Origin: Christensenella sp. UBA3792
GTDB taxonomy: Bacteria > Bacillota > Clostridia > Christensenellales > CAG-138
Direction: 5' to 3'
Assembly: GCA_002369195.1 (NCBI GenBank)
Contig: DFEW01000073.1
Coordinates: 1 to 10,200, forward strand
Length of the DNA: 10,200 nucleotides
In this document: positions 1 to 9,019 of the stretch, piece after piece
Layout: every line of letters starts with the position of its first letter
Position numbering within the stretch: position 1 is the stretch's first letter
Made by a program: the position numbers and the translations under genes
The notes under the pieces: generated by a model
Database searches by the model: none
What the model saw: only the letters and a program-made list of their open reading frames with translations
Told to the model about the DNA's origin: nothing

Positions 1-2
1 GC

Positions 3-452
3 GTGTACCGCATCCACCAGTTCGAAAAGCAGGAGATGATCATCGTCTGCAAGCCGGAGGACAGCATGACGCTGTACAACGAGCTTTGGCAGAACACGGT
101 CGACTTCTTCCGCTCGCTCGACATTCCGGTGCGCACGCTCGAATGCTGCTCCGGCGATCTGGCGGACCTCAAGGTCAAGAGCTGCGACGTTGAAGCGTGG
201 TCGCCGCGCCAGCAGAAGTATTTCGAGGTCGGCAGCTGCTCGAACCTTGGCGATGCGCAGGCGAGACGCCTCGGCATTCGCATCAAGAACAAGGAGAAGG
301 GCAACTACTTCGCGCATACGCTGAACAACACGGTCGTCGCGCCGCCGCGCATGCTGATCGCCTTCCTCGAAAACAACCTGCAGGCGGACGGCACAATCCG
401 CATCCCCGAGGTGCTCCGTCCGTACATGGGCTTCAAGGAGACCATCGGATAA
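3..452 (+). CDS. serS: Seryl-tRNA synthetase, C-terminal part (5' end outside window)
   Basis: This is the C-terminal end of a class II aminoacyl-tRNA synthetase that charges tRNA-Ser with serine in the cytosol. About 150 codons are visible and the reading frame is open to the left edge, so the GTG at position 3 is an internal valine, not a start. The segment opens with the class II motif 2 stretch YRIHQFEKQEM, a SerRS signature. It continues with EVGSCSNLGDAQARR and IRIKNK, then the motif 3 region HTLNNTVVAPPRMLIAFLEN with its conserved arginine, and ends on the typical IPEVLRPYMG tail. Identification rests on this run of SerRS-specific motifs; the N-terminal coiled-coil arm that binds tRNA lies outside the window. 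The gene is convergent with sigH, and a hairpin terminator begins 10 bases after its stop codon. Confidence 0.95.
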   Translation: MYRIHQFEKQEMIIVCKPEDSMTLYNELWQNTVDFFRSLDIPVRTLECCSGDLADLKVKSCDVEAWSPRQQKYFEVGSCSNLGDAQARRLGIRIKNKEKGNYFAHTLNNTVVAPPRMLIAFLENNLQADGTIRIPEVLRPYMGFKETIG

Positions 453-461
453 AAACCGCAG

Positions 462-491
462 AAAAAGGACTGCCGCGGCAGTCCTTTTTTT
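462..491. terminator. Bidirectional terminator between serS and sigH
   Basis: The stem is GGACTGC (467-473) with GCAGTCC (478-484) around a CGCG loop. Five A precede it (462-466) and seven T follow it (485-491). Because the A and T runs mirror each other, the structure is an intrinsic terminator on both strands. It lies 10 bases after the serS stop and 11 bases beyond the sigH stop on the other strand. Confidence 0.88.
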
Positions 492-502
492 CGTTCGGAT
501 GT

Positions 503-1096
503 TCATTTCCGGAAGCCTTCCAGTTTGTGCTTCACGCGCTGCATCGCATTGTCGACCGACTTTGCGGGCTTTTTAAGCTTCGCCGCGATCTGCGGGTACG
601 AATACCCGCAGAGGTACAGGTTCAGCACGCGCTGTTCCATCGGGGAAAGCACGTTGTTGAGGTGCTGCACGAGCTGATCGAAGTTCTCGCGCCCGATCAC
701 GACGTCCTCGGGATCGGCGACGGACAGCGAACGCACCGTGTCGAGCAGGGTCAGATCGCCGTCGCTCGTCTCCGACCGGTTCAGCGAAACATAGTTGTTC
801 AGCGGGCCGTGCTTCTTGCGCGTCGCCTGCTTGATCGCGGACAGGATCTGCCGCGTGATGCACAGCTCCGCAAAGCTTTTGAAGGACGCCGCTTTGCTTT
901 CGTCGTATTCGCACACCGCCTTATACAGTCCGATCATGCCTTCCTGCACCAGATCCTCGTGGTCCGCGCCGATCAGAAAGTACGAATGTGCGCGCGAACG
1001 CACGAGCTGCTTGTACCGGTCGTACAGCAGCCCTTCCGCGGTACGGTCGCCCTGTCGGATGCGGGCAATCAGTGCTTCATCGGACGGTGCAGTCAT
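503..1096 (-). CDS. sigH: RNA polymerase sporulation sigma factor SigH (sigma-30/sigma-H family)
   Basis: Alternative sigma factor of the sigma-70 family. In Firmicutes, sigma-H directs transcription at the transition to stationary phase and at the onset of sporulation. The 197-residue product matches the family in length and motifs. Region 2 spans about residues 23-92 and contains YFLIGADHEDLVQEGMIGLY and then FAELCITRQILSAIK, which is nearly the SigH consensus. Region 4 spans about 146-194, with a helix-turn-helix in YSYPQIAAKLKKPAKSVDNA followed by MQRVKHKLE. The ATG start overlaps the rlmB stop codon in an ATGA arrangement (1093-1096), so translation is probably coupled to rlmB. A weak AGGA lies 12-15 bases upstream of the start. 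No promoter of its own was recognised, so it is probably transcribed with mrnC and rlmB. In Bacillus subtilis the same neighbours occur, but with yacP (rae1) between rlmB and sigH; that gene is missing here. The resident sporulation phenotype cannot be judged from this window. Confidence 0.93.
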   Translation of the reverse strand: MTAPSDEALIARIRQGDRTAEGLLYDRYKQLVRSRAHSYFLIGADHEDLVQEGMIGLYKAVCEYDESKAASFKSFAELCITRQILSAIKQATRKKHGPLNNYVSLNRSETSDGDLTLLDTVRSLSVADPEDVVIGRENFDQLVQHLNNVLSPMEQRVLNLYLCGYSYPQIAAKLKKPAKSVDNAMQRVKHKLEGFRK

Positions 1097-2217
1097 ACGG
1101 TTTCGCTGTCCTGCCGCTTTTTCTCAAACATGAGGATCGCCGCCGCGACGCCCGCGTTCAGCGAATCGATGTGTCCCTGCATCGGGATCGAGACGAGAAA
1201 GTCGCAGTTTTCACGCACGAGCTTCGAGATGCCCTCGCCCTCGTTTCCGATCACGAGCGCCAGAGGACCTTTGAGCGCCGCGGAGCGCATGCTTTCGCCC
1301 TTCATGTCCGCTCCCGCGACCCACAGCCCCGCGCTCTTTAACTGCGCAAGCGCCGCGTTGATGTTGACCACGCGCGCGATCTTCACGTACTCGGTCGCGC
1401 CCGCGCTCGCCTTGACCGCCGCCGCGGTGACGGATGCGCTTCTGCGCTTGCCGATGACGACGCCGTGCGCGCCCGCACAGTCCGCGCTGCGGATGATCGA
1501 ACCGAGGTTATGCGGATCCTCGATCTCGTCGAGCACGATCACGAACGGTGCTTCGCCGCGCGCCTTCGCGACGTCGAGAATGTCTGCGATGTCGCAATAG
1601 GTCACGCCCGCCGCATAGGCGACGATGCCCTGATGGTTCGCGGTCTTGCCGCCGTGACCGAACGGCATGCACAGCTCGTCCAGCTTTCTGCGGTCGACCT
1701 CGCGCACGACGAGCTTGCGCTCGCGCGCGAGCGTTACGATCTCGCCGAGCGAACCGTCGCGCTCGTTGGTGACGAGGATGCGGTCGATGCTTCTGCCGCT
1801 CTTGACCGCCTCGCGCACCGCGTTGCGTCCGATCAGCAGGTACGGCTGCTCGTCGTTCTCGTTCTGCTGCTGCGAACGATCCGGCTGCTGCGGTCTGCGC
1901 TCGTCATTCTGCCGGTCAAACGGCTTTTTGCCGAACGGCTTGCGCTCGTCGTTCTGCCGGTCGAACGGCTTCTTGCCGAACGGCTTCTGTCCGTCGCGCT
2001 TCTCGAACGGCTTCTTGCCGTAGGAGCGATCGCCGTCCTCGCGCCGATCGTACGGTTTTTTGCCGTAGGAACGCTCGCCGTCCTCACGACGGTCGAACGG
2101 CTTCTTGCCGTAGGGCTTGCGGTCGTCGTCGTAGCGGCGCTGCGTGTTCTTCGCGTCGCGCACGCCGGTGTCCTTCGAGGAGGGACGCTTGGAGTACTCA
2201 TTCTTTTGATACGTCAT
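1093..2217 (-). CDS. rlmB: 23S rRNA (guanosine-2'-O)-methyltransferase RlmB, TrmH/SpoU family, with repetitive N-terminal tail
   Basis: SPOUT-class methyltransferase expected to 2'-O-methylate a guanosine in the peptidyl-transferase region of 23S rRNA (G2251 in E. coli numbering), using S-adenosylmethionine. With the ATG at 2217 the protein has 374 residues. Residues 1-124 are a charged, low-complexity tail holding five tandem copies of a [YF]GKKP[FY] unit. The substrate-binding domain begins near 125 (YLLIGRNAVREAVKSG). The SpoU catalytic domain follows: motif 1 LDEIEDPHNLGSIIRSA (about 229-245, with the conserved Asn and Arg), motif 2 LALVIGNEGEGISKLV (about 319-334) and motif 3 SIPMQGHIDSLNAGVAAAI (about 343-361). 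I chose ATG 2217 because AAGGA lies 8 bases upstream; a TTG at 2244 would add nine residues but has a poor binding site. The start overlaps the end of mrnC by about 20 bases, and the stop overlaps the sigH start. The family assignment is firm; the exact guanosine modified is inferred. Confidence 0.92.
   Translation of the reverse strand: MTYQKNEYSKRPSSKDTGVRDAKNTQRRYDDDRKPYGKKPFDRREDGERSYGKKPYDRREDGDRSYGKKPFEKRDGQKPFGKKPFDRQNDERKPFGKKPFDRQNDERRPQQPDRSQQQNENDEQPYLLIGRNAVREAVKSGRSIDRILVTNERDGSLGEIVTLARERKLVVREVDRRKLDELCMPFGHGGKTANHQGIVAYAAGVTYCDIADILDVAKARGEAPFVIVLDEIEDPHNLGSIIRSADCAGAHGVVIGKRRSASVTAAAVKASAGATEYVKIARVVNINAALAQLKSAGLWVAGADMKGESMRSAALKGPLALVIGNEGEGISKLVRENCDFLVSIPMQGHIDSLNAGVAAAILMFEKKRQDSETV
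1891..2112 (-). repeat. Five in-frame tandem repeats encoding a basic GKKP tail in RlmB
   Basis: Five consecutive units of 14-15 codons encode variants of YGKKPFDRREDGERS. In order along the protein they begin YGKKPFDRRE, YGKKPYDRRE, YGKKPFEKRD, FGKKPFDRQN and FGKKPFDRQN, at residues 36, 51, 66, 80 and 95 of the 374-residue form. The third unit is one codon short. The last two units are nearly identical, which suggests recent duplication. The repeats mix Lys/Arg with Asp/Glu and have almost no hydrophobic residues apart from the aromatic at each end, so they are expected to be disordered. An RNA- or ribosome-binding role is inference. Confidence 0.85.
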
Positions 2218-2659
2218 ATTCGGTTTCCTTTCCGGAAGATTCAACTTGTTCCAAAATCATCTGCATCAGTTCGCCGATGCGCGCGTCCGCACCCTTCAGG
2301 TACAGATGCCCGAGCATCGATTCAAGCCCCGTCGCCACGCGGTAGTCGCGCACGTCCGCATGCTTGGGCACGGTTGCGCTGTGCGCGTTGCGCCCGCGGC
2401 GAAACGCCGCCTGCTCCTCCTCGGTCAGCGCGCTTTGGATGCAGTAGTACGCCTGCGCCTGTCCCTTCGCACAGACGCGCTTGGCGGATTCGAGGTGCAG
2501 CGCGCGCACCTTGAGGCACAGCGTCTCCGCAAGGTAGGTGCGCACATAGAGATCATAGATCGTGTCGCCGAGGTATGCGAGCGTCAGCGCGGGCAGCGAA
2601 AGCGGGTCCGCGGGGCGCTCGATGCGCAAGGCGTTTAAAAGTTTGGAATGCATGCTCAT
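2198..2659 (-). CDS. mrnC: Mini-ribonuclease III (MrnC), 23S rRNA maturation
   Basis: Stand-alone RNase III catalytic domain without the double-stranded-RNA-binding domain. In Bacillus subtilis, Mini-III trims the 23S rRNA precursor. The 153 residues fit the family, which usually has about 130-150. Visible motifs are LTLAYLGDTIYDLYVR (residues 26-40, with the catalytic Asp32), RRGRNAHSATVPKHADVRDYR (87-107) and ATGLESMLGHLYL (109-121), with Glu113 in the position of the second acidic site. The order mrnC-rlmB-sigH is a conserved Firmicutes arrangement; cysS, often upstream, is not here. ATGs lie at 2659 and 2653. The nearest purine-rich stretch, GAAGG, is 14 bases before the first ATG, and the best promoter would start transcription almost at the ATG, so initiation may be leaderless. 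The N-terminal end is therefore the least certain part. The 3' end overlaps rlmB. Confidence 0.9.
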   Translation of the reverse strand: MSMHSKLLNALRIERPADPLSLPALTLAYLGDTIYDLYVRTYLAETLCLKVRALHLESAKRVCAKGQAQAYYCIQSALTEEEQAAFRRGRNAHSATVPKHADVRDYRVATGLESMLGHLYLKGADARIGELMQMILEQVESSGKETEYDVSKE

Positions 2660-2667
2660 ACACCATT

Positions 2668-2696
2668 ATCATACCTTCTTTTGGCGACGAAGGCAA
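2668..2696 (-). promoter_or_regulatory. Putative sigma-A promoter for mrnC-rlmB-sigH
   Basis: On the minus strand, TTGCCT (2696-2691) and TATGAT (2673-2668) are separated by exactly 17 bases. They match the housekeeping consensus at four and five of six positions. Expected initiation is near 2661, only two or three bases before the first mrnC ATG. The call is based on sequence match alone; a promoter farther upstream is possible. Confidence 0.5.
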
Positions 2697-2740
2697 CAAA
2701 AATCTGAAAAAACACGCAAAAAACCGGCGCTTCGGCACGG

Positions 2741-2769
2741 TTGCGTTTCGCACGGGACTGTGCTATACT
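2741..2769 (+). promoter_or_regulatory. Putative sigma-A promoter for pth-mfd
   Basis: TTGCGT (2741-2746) and TATACT (2764-2769) are separated by 17 bases, with a TG at 2761-2762 that makes an extended -10 element. Transcription would begin near 2776, leaving a leader of about 68 bases before the pth ATG. It is divergent from the mrnC promoter, with about 44 bases between the two -35 boxes. Confidence 0.65.
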
Positions 2770-2793
2770 CTTATACGTGGAATTTTCCGCATA

Positions 2794-2818
2794 CCCCTCC
2801 CCCAAAGCGGGCGTGGGG
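2794..2818 (+). other. GC-rich hairpin in the pth leader
   Basis: CCCC (2794-2797) can pair with GGGG (2815-2818), and CCC (2799-2801) with GGG (2809-2811), leaving a T opposite CGT as an internal loop and a seven-base apical loop. It falls in the predicted pth 5' untranslated region and leaves the ribosome binding site (GAGAGGAA, 2831-2838) free. No T run follows, so it is not an intrinsic terminator. Function unknown; it may be fortuitous. Confidence 0.3.
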
Positions 2819-2843
2819 AATTGGAGTTTTGAGAGGAACGCAT

Positions 2844-3452
2844 ATGTATTTGATCGTCGGGCTCGGCAATCCGGGGCTGAGCTACGCCAAAACGCGGCAC
2901 AACGCGGGCTTTCAGGCGCTGGACGTGCTTGCAAAGCAGCTGGACGTGCGCATCAAAACGAAGGGCTTTTCCGCGCTGTACGGCGAAGGTCGCATCGGGT
3001 CGGAGCGCGTCGTTCTGTGCAAGCCGCAGACCTATATGAACAATTCCGGCGAGGCGGTGCAGCAGATCTTGCACTTCTATAAGCTCGAACCCGAACGGCT
3101 GATCGTGCTGTACGACGACATCGATCTGCCGCTCGGCAGCATGCGCATCCGCGCCAACGGCTCCGCCGGTACGCACAACGGCATGCGCTCGATCCTTGCG
3201 TGCATCCATTCCGAGCAGTTCGCGCGCATCCGCATCGGCGTCGGCAAGGACGAAAGTCTGCTGCTGCGCGATTTTGTGCTGAAGCGTCCGTCCAAGGCGG
3301 AGCAGACCGAACTGAACGAGGTGTTCGAGCATGCTGCGGACGCGGCGTCGTTGATCGTGCAGGGCAAGCTCAACGAGGCGCAGATGAAGTACAACAAGAA
3401 GCACGAAAAGAACGTGTCCGTCTCGATCGACGGCAAGCAACCGGAGGCATAA
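2844..3452 (+). CDS. pth: Peptidyl-tRNA hydrolase (Pth)
   Basis: Cytosolic esterase that cleaves peptidyl-tRNA dropped from stalled ribosomes and recycles the tRNA. The 202-residue product has the bacterial Pth fold from its first residues, MYLIVGLGNPG. The active-site residues expected by comparison with E. coli are present: Asn9, His19 in KTRHNAG, Asn66 in TYMNNSG, Asp92 in YDDIDLP and Asn112 in GTHNGMRSI. The start is fixed by the conserved N-terminus and by AGAGGAA about six bases upstream; the frame stays open farther upstream, but that part has no Pth similarity. The tail after about residue 183 is charged and slightly longer than in E. coli. The gene follows a good extended -10 promoter and is followed 30 bases later by mfd, the usual Firmicutes order, so the two are probably co-transcribed. 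Confidence 0.95.
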   Translation: MYLIVGLGNPGLSYAKTRHNAGFQALDVLAKQLDVRIKTKGFSALYGEGRIGSERVVLCKPQTYMNNSGEAVQQILHFYKLEPERLIVLYDDIDLPLGSMRIRANGSAGTHNGMRSILACIHSEQFARIRIGVGKDESLLLRDFVLKRPSKAEQTELNEVFEHAADAASLIVQGKLNEAQMKYNKKHEKNVSVSIDGKQPEA

Positions 3453-3453
3453 C

Positions 3454-3482
3454 ATGGTGCGAATTTGCACCAATGGAGGACG

Positions 3483-3486
<4 letters not shown>
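3454..3486 (+). other. Possible 10-codon leader peptide frame ahead of mfd
   Basis: An ATG at 3454 opens a frame encoding MVRICTNGGR and ends at the TGA at 3484-3486, which overlaps the mfd ATG (3483) in an ATGA arrangement. A GGAGG at 3443-3447, inside the end of pth, sits six bases before this ATG, a better spacing than mfd's own site has. It could couple mfd translation to pth. Such short frames also arise by chance, so confidence is low. Confidence 0.28.
3455..3472. promoter_or_regulatory. Near-perfect 18-base palindrome between pth and mfd
   Basis: TGGTGCGAATTTGCACCA is an inverted repeat broken only at one central pair (a G facing a T across the dyad). As DNA it could be a dimer-binding operator. 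As RNA it gives a six-base-pair stem (3455-3460 with 3467-3472) and a six-base loop, three bases ahead of the mfd Shine-Dalgarno GGAGG (3475-3479). No T run follows, so it is not a terminator. Confidence 0.35.
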
Positions 3487-6895
<3,409 letters not shown>

Positions 6896-6902
<7 letters not shown>

Positions 6903-6924
6903 CGGCCCCGAAACAAGGTATAAT
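6896..6924 (+). promoter_or_regulatory. Putative sigma-A promoter for the foldase-like lipoprotein gene
   Basis: TTGCTA (6896-6901) and a perfect TATAAT (6919-6924) are separated by 17 bases. The -35 box overlaps the mfd stop codon. Initiation is expected near 6931, giving a leader of about 28 bases that contains AAAGGAA. No terminator separates mfd from this gene, so read-through is also possible. Confidence 0.7.
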
Positions 6925-6958
6925 GAGACAATCATCGGAAAGGAATCAAATTCAAAAT

Positions 6959-8410
6959 ATGATGAAACGCAACAACAAATGGATCGCTCTGCTCACGGCG
7001 GCGCTGATGGCGCTGTCCTTCGCGGGCTGCCTCGTCCCCGAGGCAAAGACGCCGGAAGCGAACGCATCCGCATCCGCAACCGACGCCGCGCCTGCCGCGC
7101 CGGTCGACACCGCGTCCTACGATCGCGAAGCGATTGCGGTCGAGCTCGGCGACATCAAGATCACCGCGGGTGAGATCGAGGACTCCTATAACTATTACGT
7201 GAGCATGCTGCAGAGCTACTACGGCGTGGAGATCACGGACGACGCGTCGATCAAGGAATACCGCGATATGGCGATCAACGATCTGATCCACTACTATATG
7301 CCGCAGTGGAAGGCGGCGGAGCTCGGCGTCAAGCTGACCGCGGAGGAGGAAGCCGAAATCGAAGCCGACGTCGACGCGCAGATCGACGAGCTGCGCACCG
7401 GTCTCATCTGTGAATACGCGCATGAGTACGGCGGAGCCGAGGAGGTCTATGACGACGTTTCCAAGCTCACGACGGAGGAACTGGACGGCGCGATGACGGA
7501 GATCAATCTGGAGCTGTCGCAGTATTTCCGCGAGGGCTATACGCTGGAGGACTACCTTGCGGAACAGCAGAAGAGTCTCATCGCCGACATGCGCACGTCG
7601 GCGATCTCCGATAAGCTGCGCGAGGCGAGCATGGGCGATTACAGCGTGAACGACGAAGCGGTCGAGACCTGGTATGCGGATACGCTGGAAGCGCAGAAGA
7701 CCGCATACGATGCGGACCCGTCCGCGTATCGCGATGCCGTCGAGGACTATGCGTCCGGAAATTCGACCGTGCCGGTGCTGTACGCGCCGGAAGGCATGCT
7801 GCGCGTGCAGATCATCGAGATCGCGCCTGAAGCCGAGCGCGACATCAAGATCGATACGAACCGTTCGCAGATGGCGGAGCTCGAAGCGGAATACGGCAAG
7901 CTGGCGCTGAACAACGGTGAGGCGGAGCGGATGGCGGAAATCCTTCAAGAGTACGCGCTCTTAAAGACGGAAAACGATGCGCTCGAAGAGGCGTTCATCG
8001 GCGAGGCGCGCGCGAAGATCAACAAGGCGTATGAAGCGCTCGAGGAGGAAACGCCGTTCGAAGAGGTTATGAAGCAGTACAATGCCGAAGGCGCGGCGGC
8101 GGAAACGCTGCTGTGCGCGGACGGCGACGAGCGCTACGGCGAACTGTGCGACTTCGCGGCGGAGCTTTTGGAGGGCACGTATTCCGAACCGATTCTGATC
8201 GACGACGTGTACTATATCGTGAAGCTGATCGGCAAACAGCCCGCGGGCGTGATCGACCGCAATGAGATCGCGGACGCGATCCGCGCGGCTGCTGCGGCGG
8301 ACTCGGAGGACGCGGAGTGGAACGCGCTGTACGAGGAATGGGAAACGGAAGCCGAAACGGCAGCGATCCGTCATGAGGACGCGTACGCCGCAATCGGATA
8401 TCTCGCATAA
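6959..8410 (+). CDS. PrsA/SurA-like foldase lipoprotein (peptidylprolyl isomerase-related)
   Basis: Probable exported lipoprotein of the PrsA/SurA chaperone group, 483 residues. The N-terminus has Lys/Arg at 3, 4 and 7, a hydrophobic stretch (8-23) and Cys24 in LSFAGC, a usable lipobox although -3 is Phe. A linker rich in Ala, Ser and Thr (about 25-53) follows. Residues about 55-240 resemble the helical SurA_N-like chaperone part, opening with AIAVELGDIKITAGEIEDSY. From about 280 (LRVQIIEIAPE) the chain resembles the first strand of a parvulin domain. A charged helical stretch (about 295-345) follows, then a region ending EGTYSEPILIDDVYYIVKLIGKQPAG (about 405-430), like the last parvulin strands. 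The usual glycine-rich parvulin core is not recognisable, so isomerase activity is doubtful. Such genes commonly follow mfd in Clostridia. AAAGGAA lies about 14 bases before the first of two adjacent ATGs (6959, 6962); either could be used. The protein is very acidic after the signal peptide. Confidence 0.75.
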   Translation: MMKRNNKWIALLTAALMALSFAGCLVPEAKTPEANASASATDAAPAAPVDTASYDREAIAVELGDIKITAGEIEDSYNYYVSMLQSYYGVEITDDASIKEYRDMAINDLIHYYMPQWKAAELGVKLTAEEEAEIEADVDAQIDELRTGLICEYAHEYGGAEEVYDDVSKLTTEELDGAMTEINLELSQYFREGYTLEDYLAEQQKSLIADMRTSAISDKLREASMGDYSVNDEAVETWYADTLEAQKTAYDADPSAYRDAVEDYASGNSTVPVLYAPEGMLRVQIIEIAPEAERDIKIDTNRSQMAELEAEYGKLALNNGEAERMAEILQEYALLKTENDALEEAFIGEARAKINKAYEALEEETPFEEVMKQYNAEGAAAETLLCADGDERYGELCDFAAELLEGTYSEPILIDDVYYIVKLIGKQPAGVIDRNEIADAIRAAAAADSEDAEWNALYEEWETEAETAAIRHEDAYAAIGYLA

Positions 8411-8415
8411 AACCG

Positions 8416-8441
8416 AAAGGGAAGACGCGTTCTTCCCTTTT
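8416..8441 (+). terminator. Weak terminator-like hairpin after the lipoprotein gene
   Basis: AAAGGGAAGA (8416-8425) pairs with TCTTCCCTTT (8431-8440) around a five-base loop. Only four T lie at the 3' side, three of them inside the stem, followed by ACAAAA. It may end part of the transcripts and let others read through into the zinc-ribbon gene, for which I see no clear separate promoter. Confidence 0.55.
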
Positions 8442-8463
8442 ACAAAATCATAAGGAGGAAACG

Positions 8464-8886
8464 ATGATGTATTGCACCAAATGCGGAAAACAGCTTCCCG
8501 ACGACGCAACGTATTGCGATGCCTGCGGCATGCGCTTTGAACCGGAACAACCCGAATTGCAGTATGATCCGCCCAAGACAAAGGCGGAACCGAAACAGAA
8601 CGAGGTGCCCAACGCCTTCCGCAAGTGGGTCAAGGAGCAGGGCCTGTTCTGCCTGATCGCGAAGGCGGTCGCCGTCACCGTGATGGCGTTCTATCTGCTC
8701 GTTGCGATCGTGCACATGATCTCGCTGGCCGTCGCCGGCTATCCGGGCGGCTCGATCTTCGCCCAGTTCTTCGCGGAGCTGCTGCAGGGTCTTTCCTACG
8801 GCGTGATCATCTGGCTGCTCTCCGACGCGGTTCTTTATCTACAGACGCTGGTCAAGATGAAAAAGCAGGAACTGAAAAACAAATAA
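8464..8886 (+). CDS. Small zinc-ribbon protein with two predicted membrane segments, function unknown
   Basis: A 140-residue protein with a zinc-ribbon at its N-terminus: Cys4-x2-Cys7 in YCTKCGKQLPDD and Cys18-x2-Cys21 in YCDACG, a common pattern in short bacterial zinc-ribbon proteins. A proline- and charge-rich linker (about 25-50) follows. Two hydrophobic stretches, about 62-92 and 104-128, are likely membrane segments; the second contains a charged Asp121. The tail KMKKQELKNK is basic and probably cytoplasmic, which would place the zinc-ribbon in the cytoplasm too. The ribosome binding site AAGGAGG (8452-8458) is very strong, five bases before the first ATG (8464) and eight before the second (8467), so either start is possible. 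I do not recognise a specific family and assign no function. It stands where spoVT or other genes often follow mfd in Firmicutes. Confidence 0.8.
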   Translation: MMYCTKCGKQLPDDATYCDACGMRFEPEQPELQYDPPKTKAEPKQNEVPNAFRKWVKEQGLFCLIAKAVAVTVMAFYLLVAIVHMISLAVAGYPGGSIFAQFFAELLQGLSYGVIIWLLSDAVLYLQTLVKMKKQELKNK

Positions 8887-8910
8887 CGCTTTCGAACACA
8901 TAAATCTTTC

Positions 8911-8946
8911 AACGTGTGACAGACGCGCGTCTGTCATACGTTTTTT
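8911..8946 (+). terminator. Strong intrinsic terminator after the zinc-ribbon gene
   Basis: Bases 8911-8924 pair with 8929-8942 in a 14-base-pair stem (one G-T pair), with core TGACAGAC/GTCTGTCA and a GCGC loop. Six T follow from 8941, then ATTT. It ends plus-strand transcription 25 bases after the zinc-ribbon gene. Confidence 0.88.
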
Positions 8947-8958
8947 ATTTGCGACAGC

Positions 8959-8989
8959 AAAAAGAAGACGTCTCGAGGATGAGACGTCT
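8959..8989 (-). terminator. Intrinsic terminator of the isocitrate dehydrogenase gene
   Basis: Read on the minus strand, AGACGTCTC (8989-8981) pairs with GAGACGTCT (8974-8966) around a six-base loop. After TC comes TTTTT (8963-8959). It lies about 30 bases beyond the icd stop. It stands back to back with the plus-strand terminator at 8911-8946, the two structures being separated by about a dozen bases. Confidence 0.82.
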
Positions 8990-9019
8990 CCTGTTGGTCG
9001 GTGAAAGGGGAAACCGTTC

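Noticed and set aside
197..1600. A 467-codon plus-strand frame crossing serS, the terminator, sigH and rlmB
   Set aside because: It runs through a strong bidirectional terminator and opposes two well-supported genes; the translation has no family resemblance.
1891..2112. Periodic repeats that could suggest a CRISPR array or satellite DNA
   Set aside because: The period is a multiple of three (14-15 codons), there are no unique spacers, and the repeats are in frame within rlmB.
2218..2244. A TTG start at 2244 for rlmB, nine residues longer
   Set aside because: It has a poor ribosome binding site and a larger overlap with mrnC; ATG 2217 has AAGGA at eight-base spacing.
2562..2843. An N-terminal extension of pth in the same frame
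   Set aside because: It would run through the divergent promoters and has no Pth similarity; the conserved N-terminus MYLIVGLGNPG and a good AGAGGAA fix the start at 2844.
3465..3482. A TTG start for mfd six codons upstream
   Set aside because: The nearest GGAGG is 17 bases away and the codon lies in the palindrome; ATG 3483 is better supported.
6932..7948. A 338-codon minus-strand frame opposite the lipoprotein gene
   Set aside because: Arg/Val/Leu-rich shadow of the real gene, which has a promoter, a ribosome binding site, a signal peptide and a lipobox.
8416..8441. Hairpin considered as an operator for the zinc-ribbon gene
   Set aside because: It directly follows the lipoprotein stop, and the A/T-flanked stem fits a weak terminator better; no promoter was found beside it.
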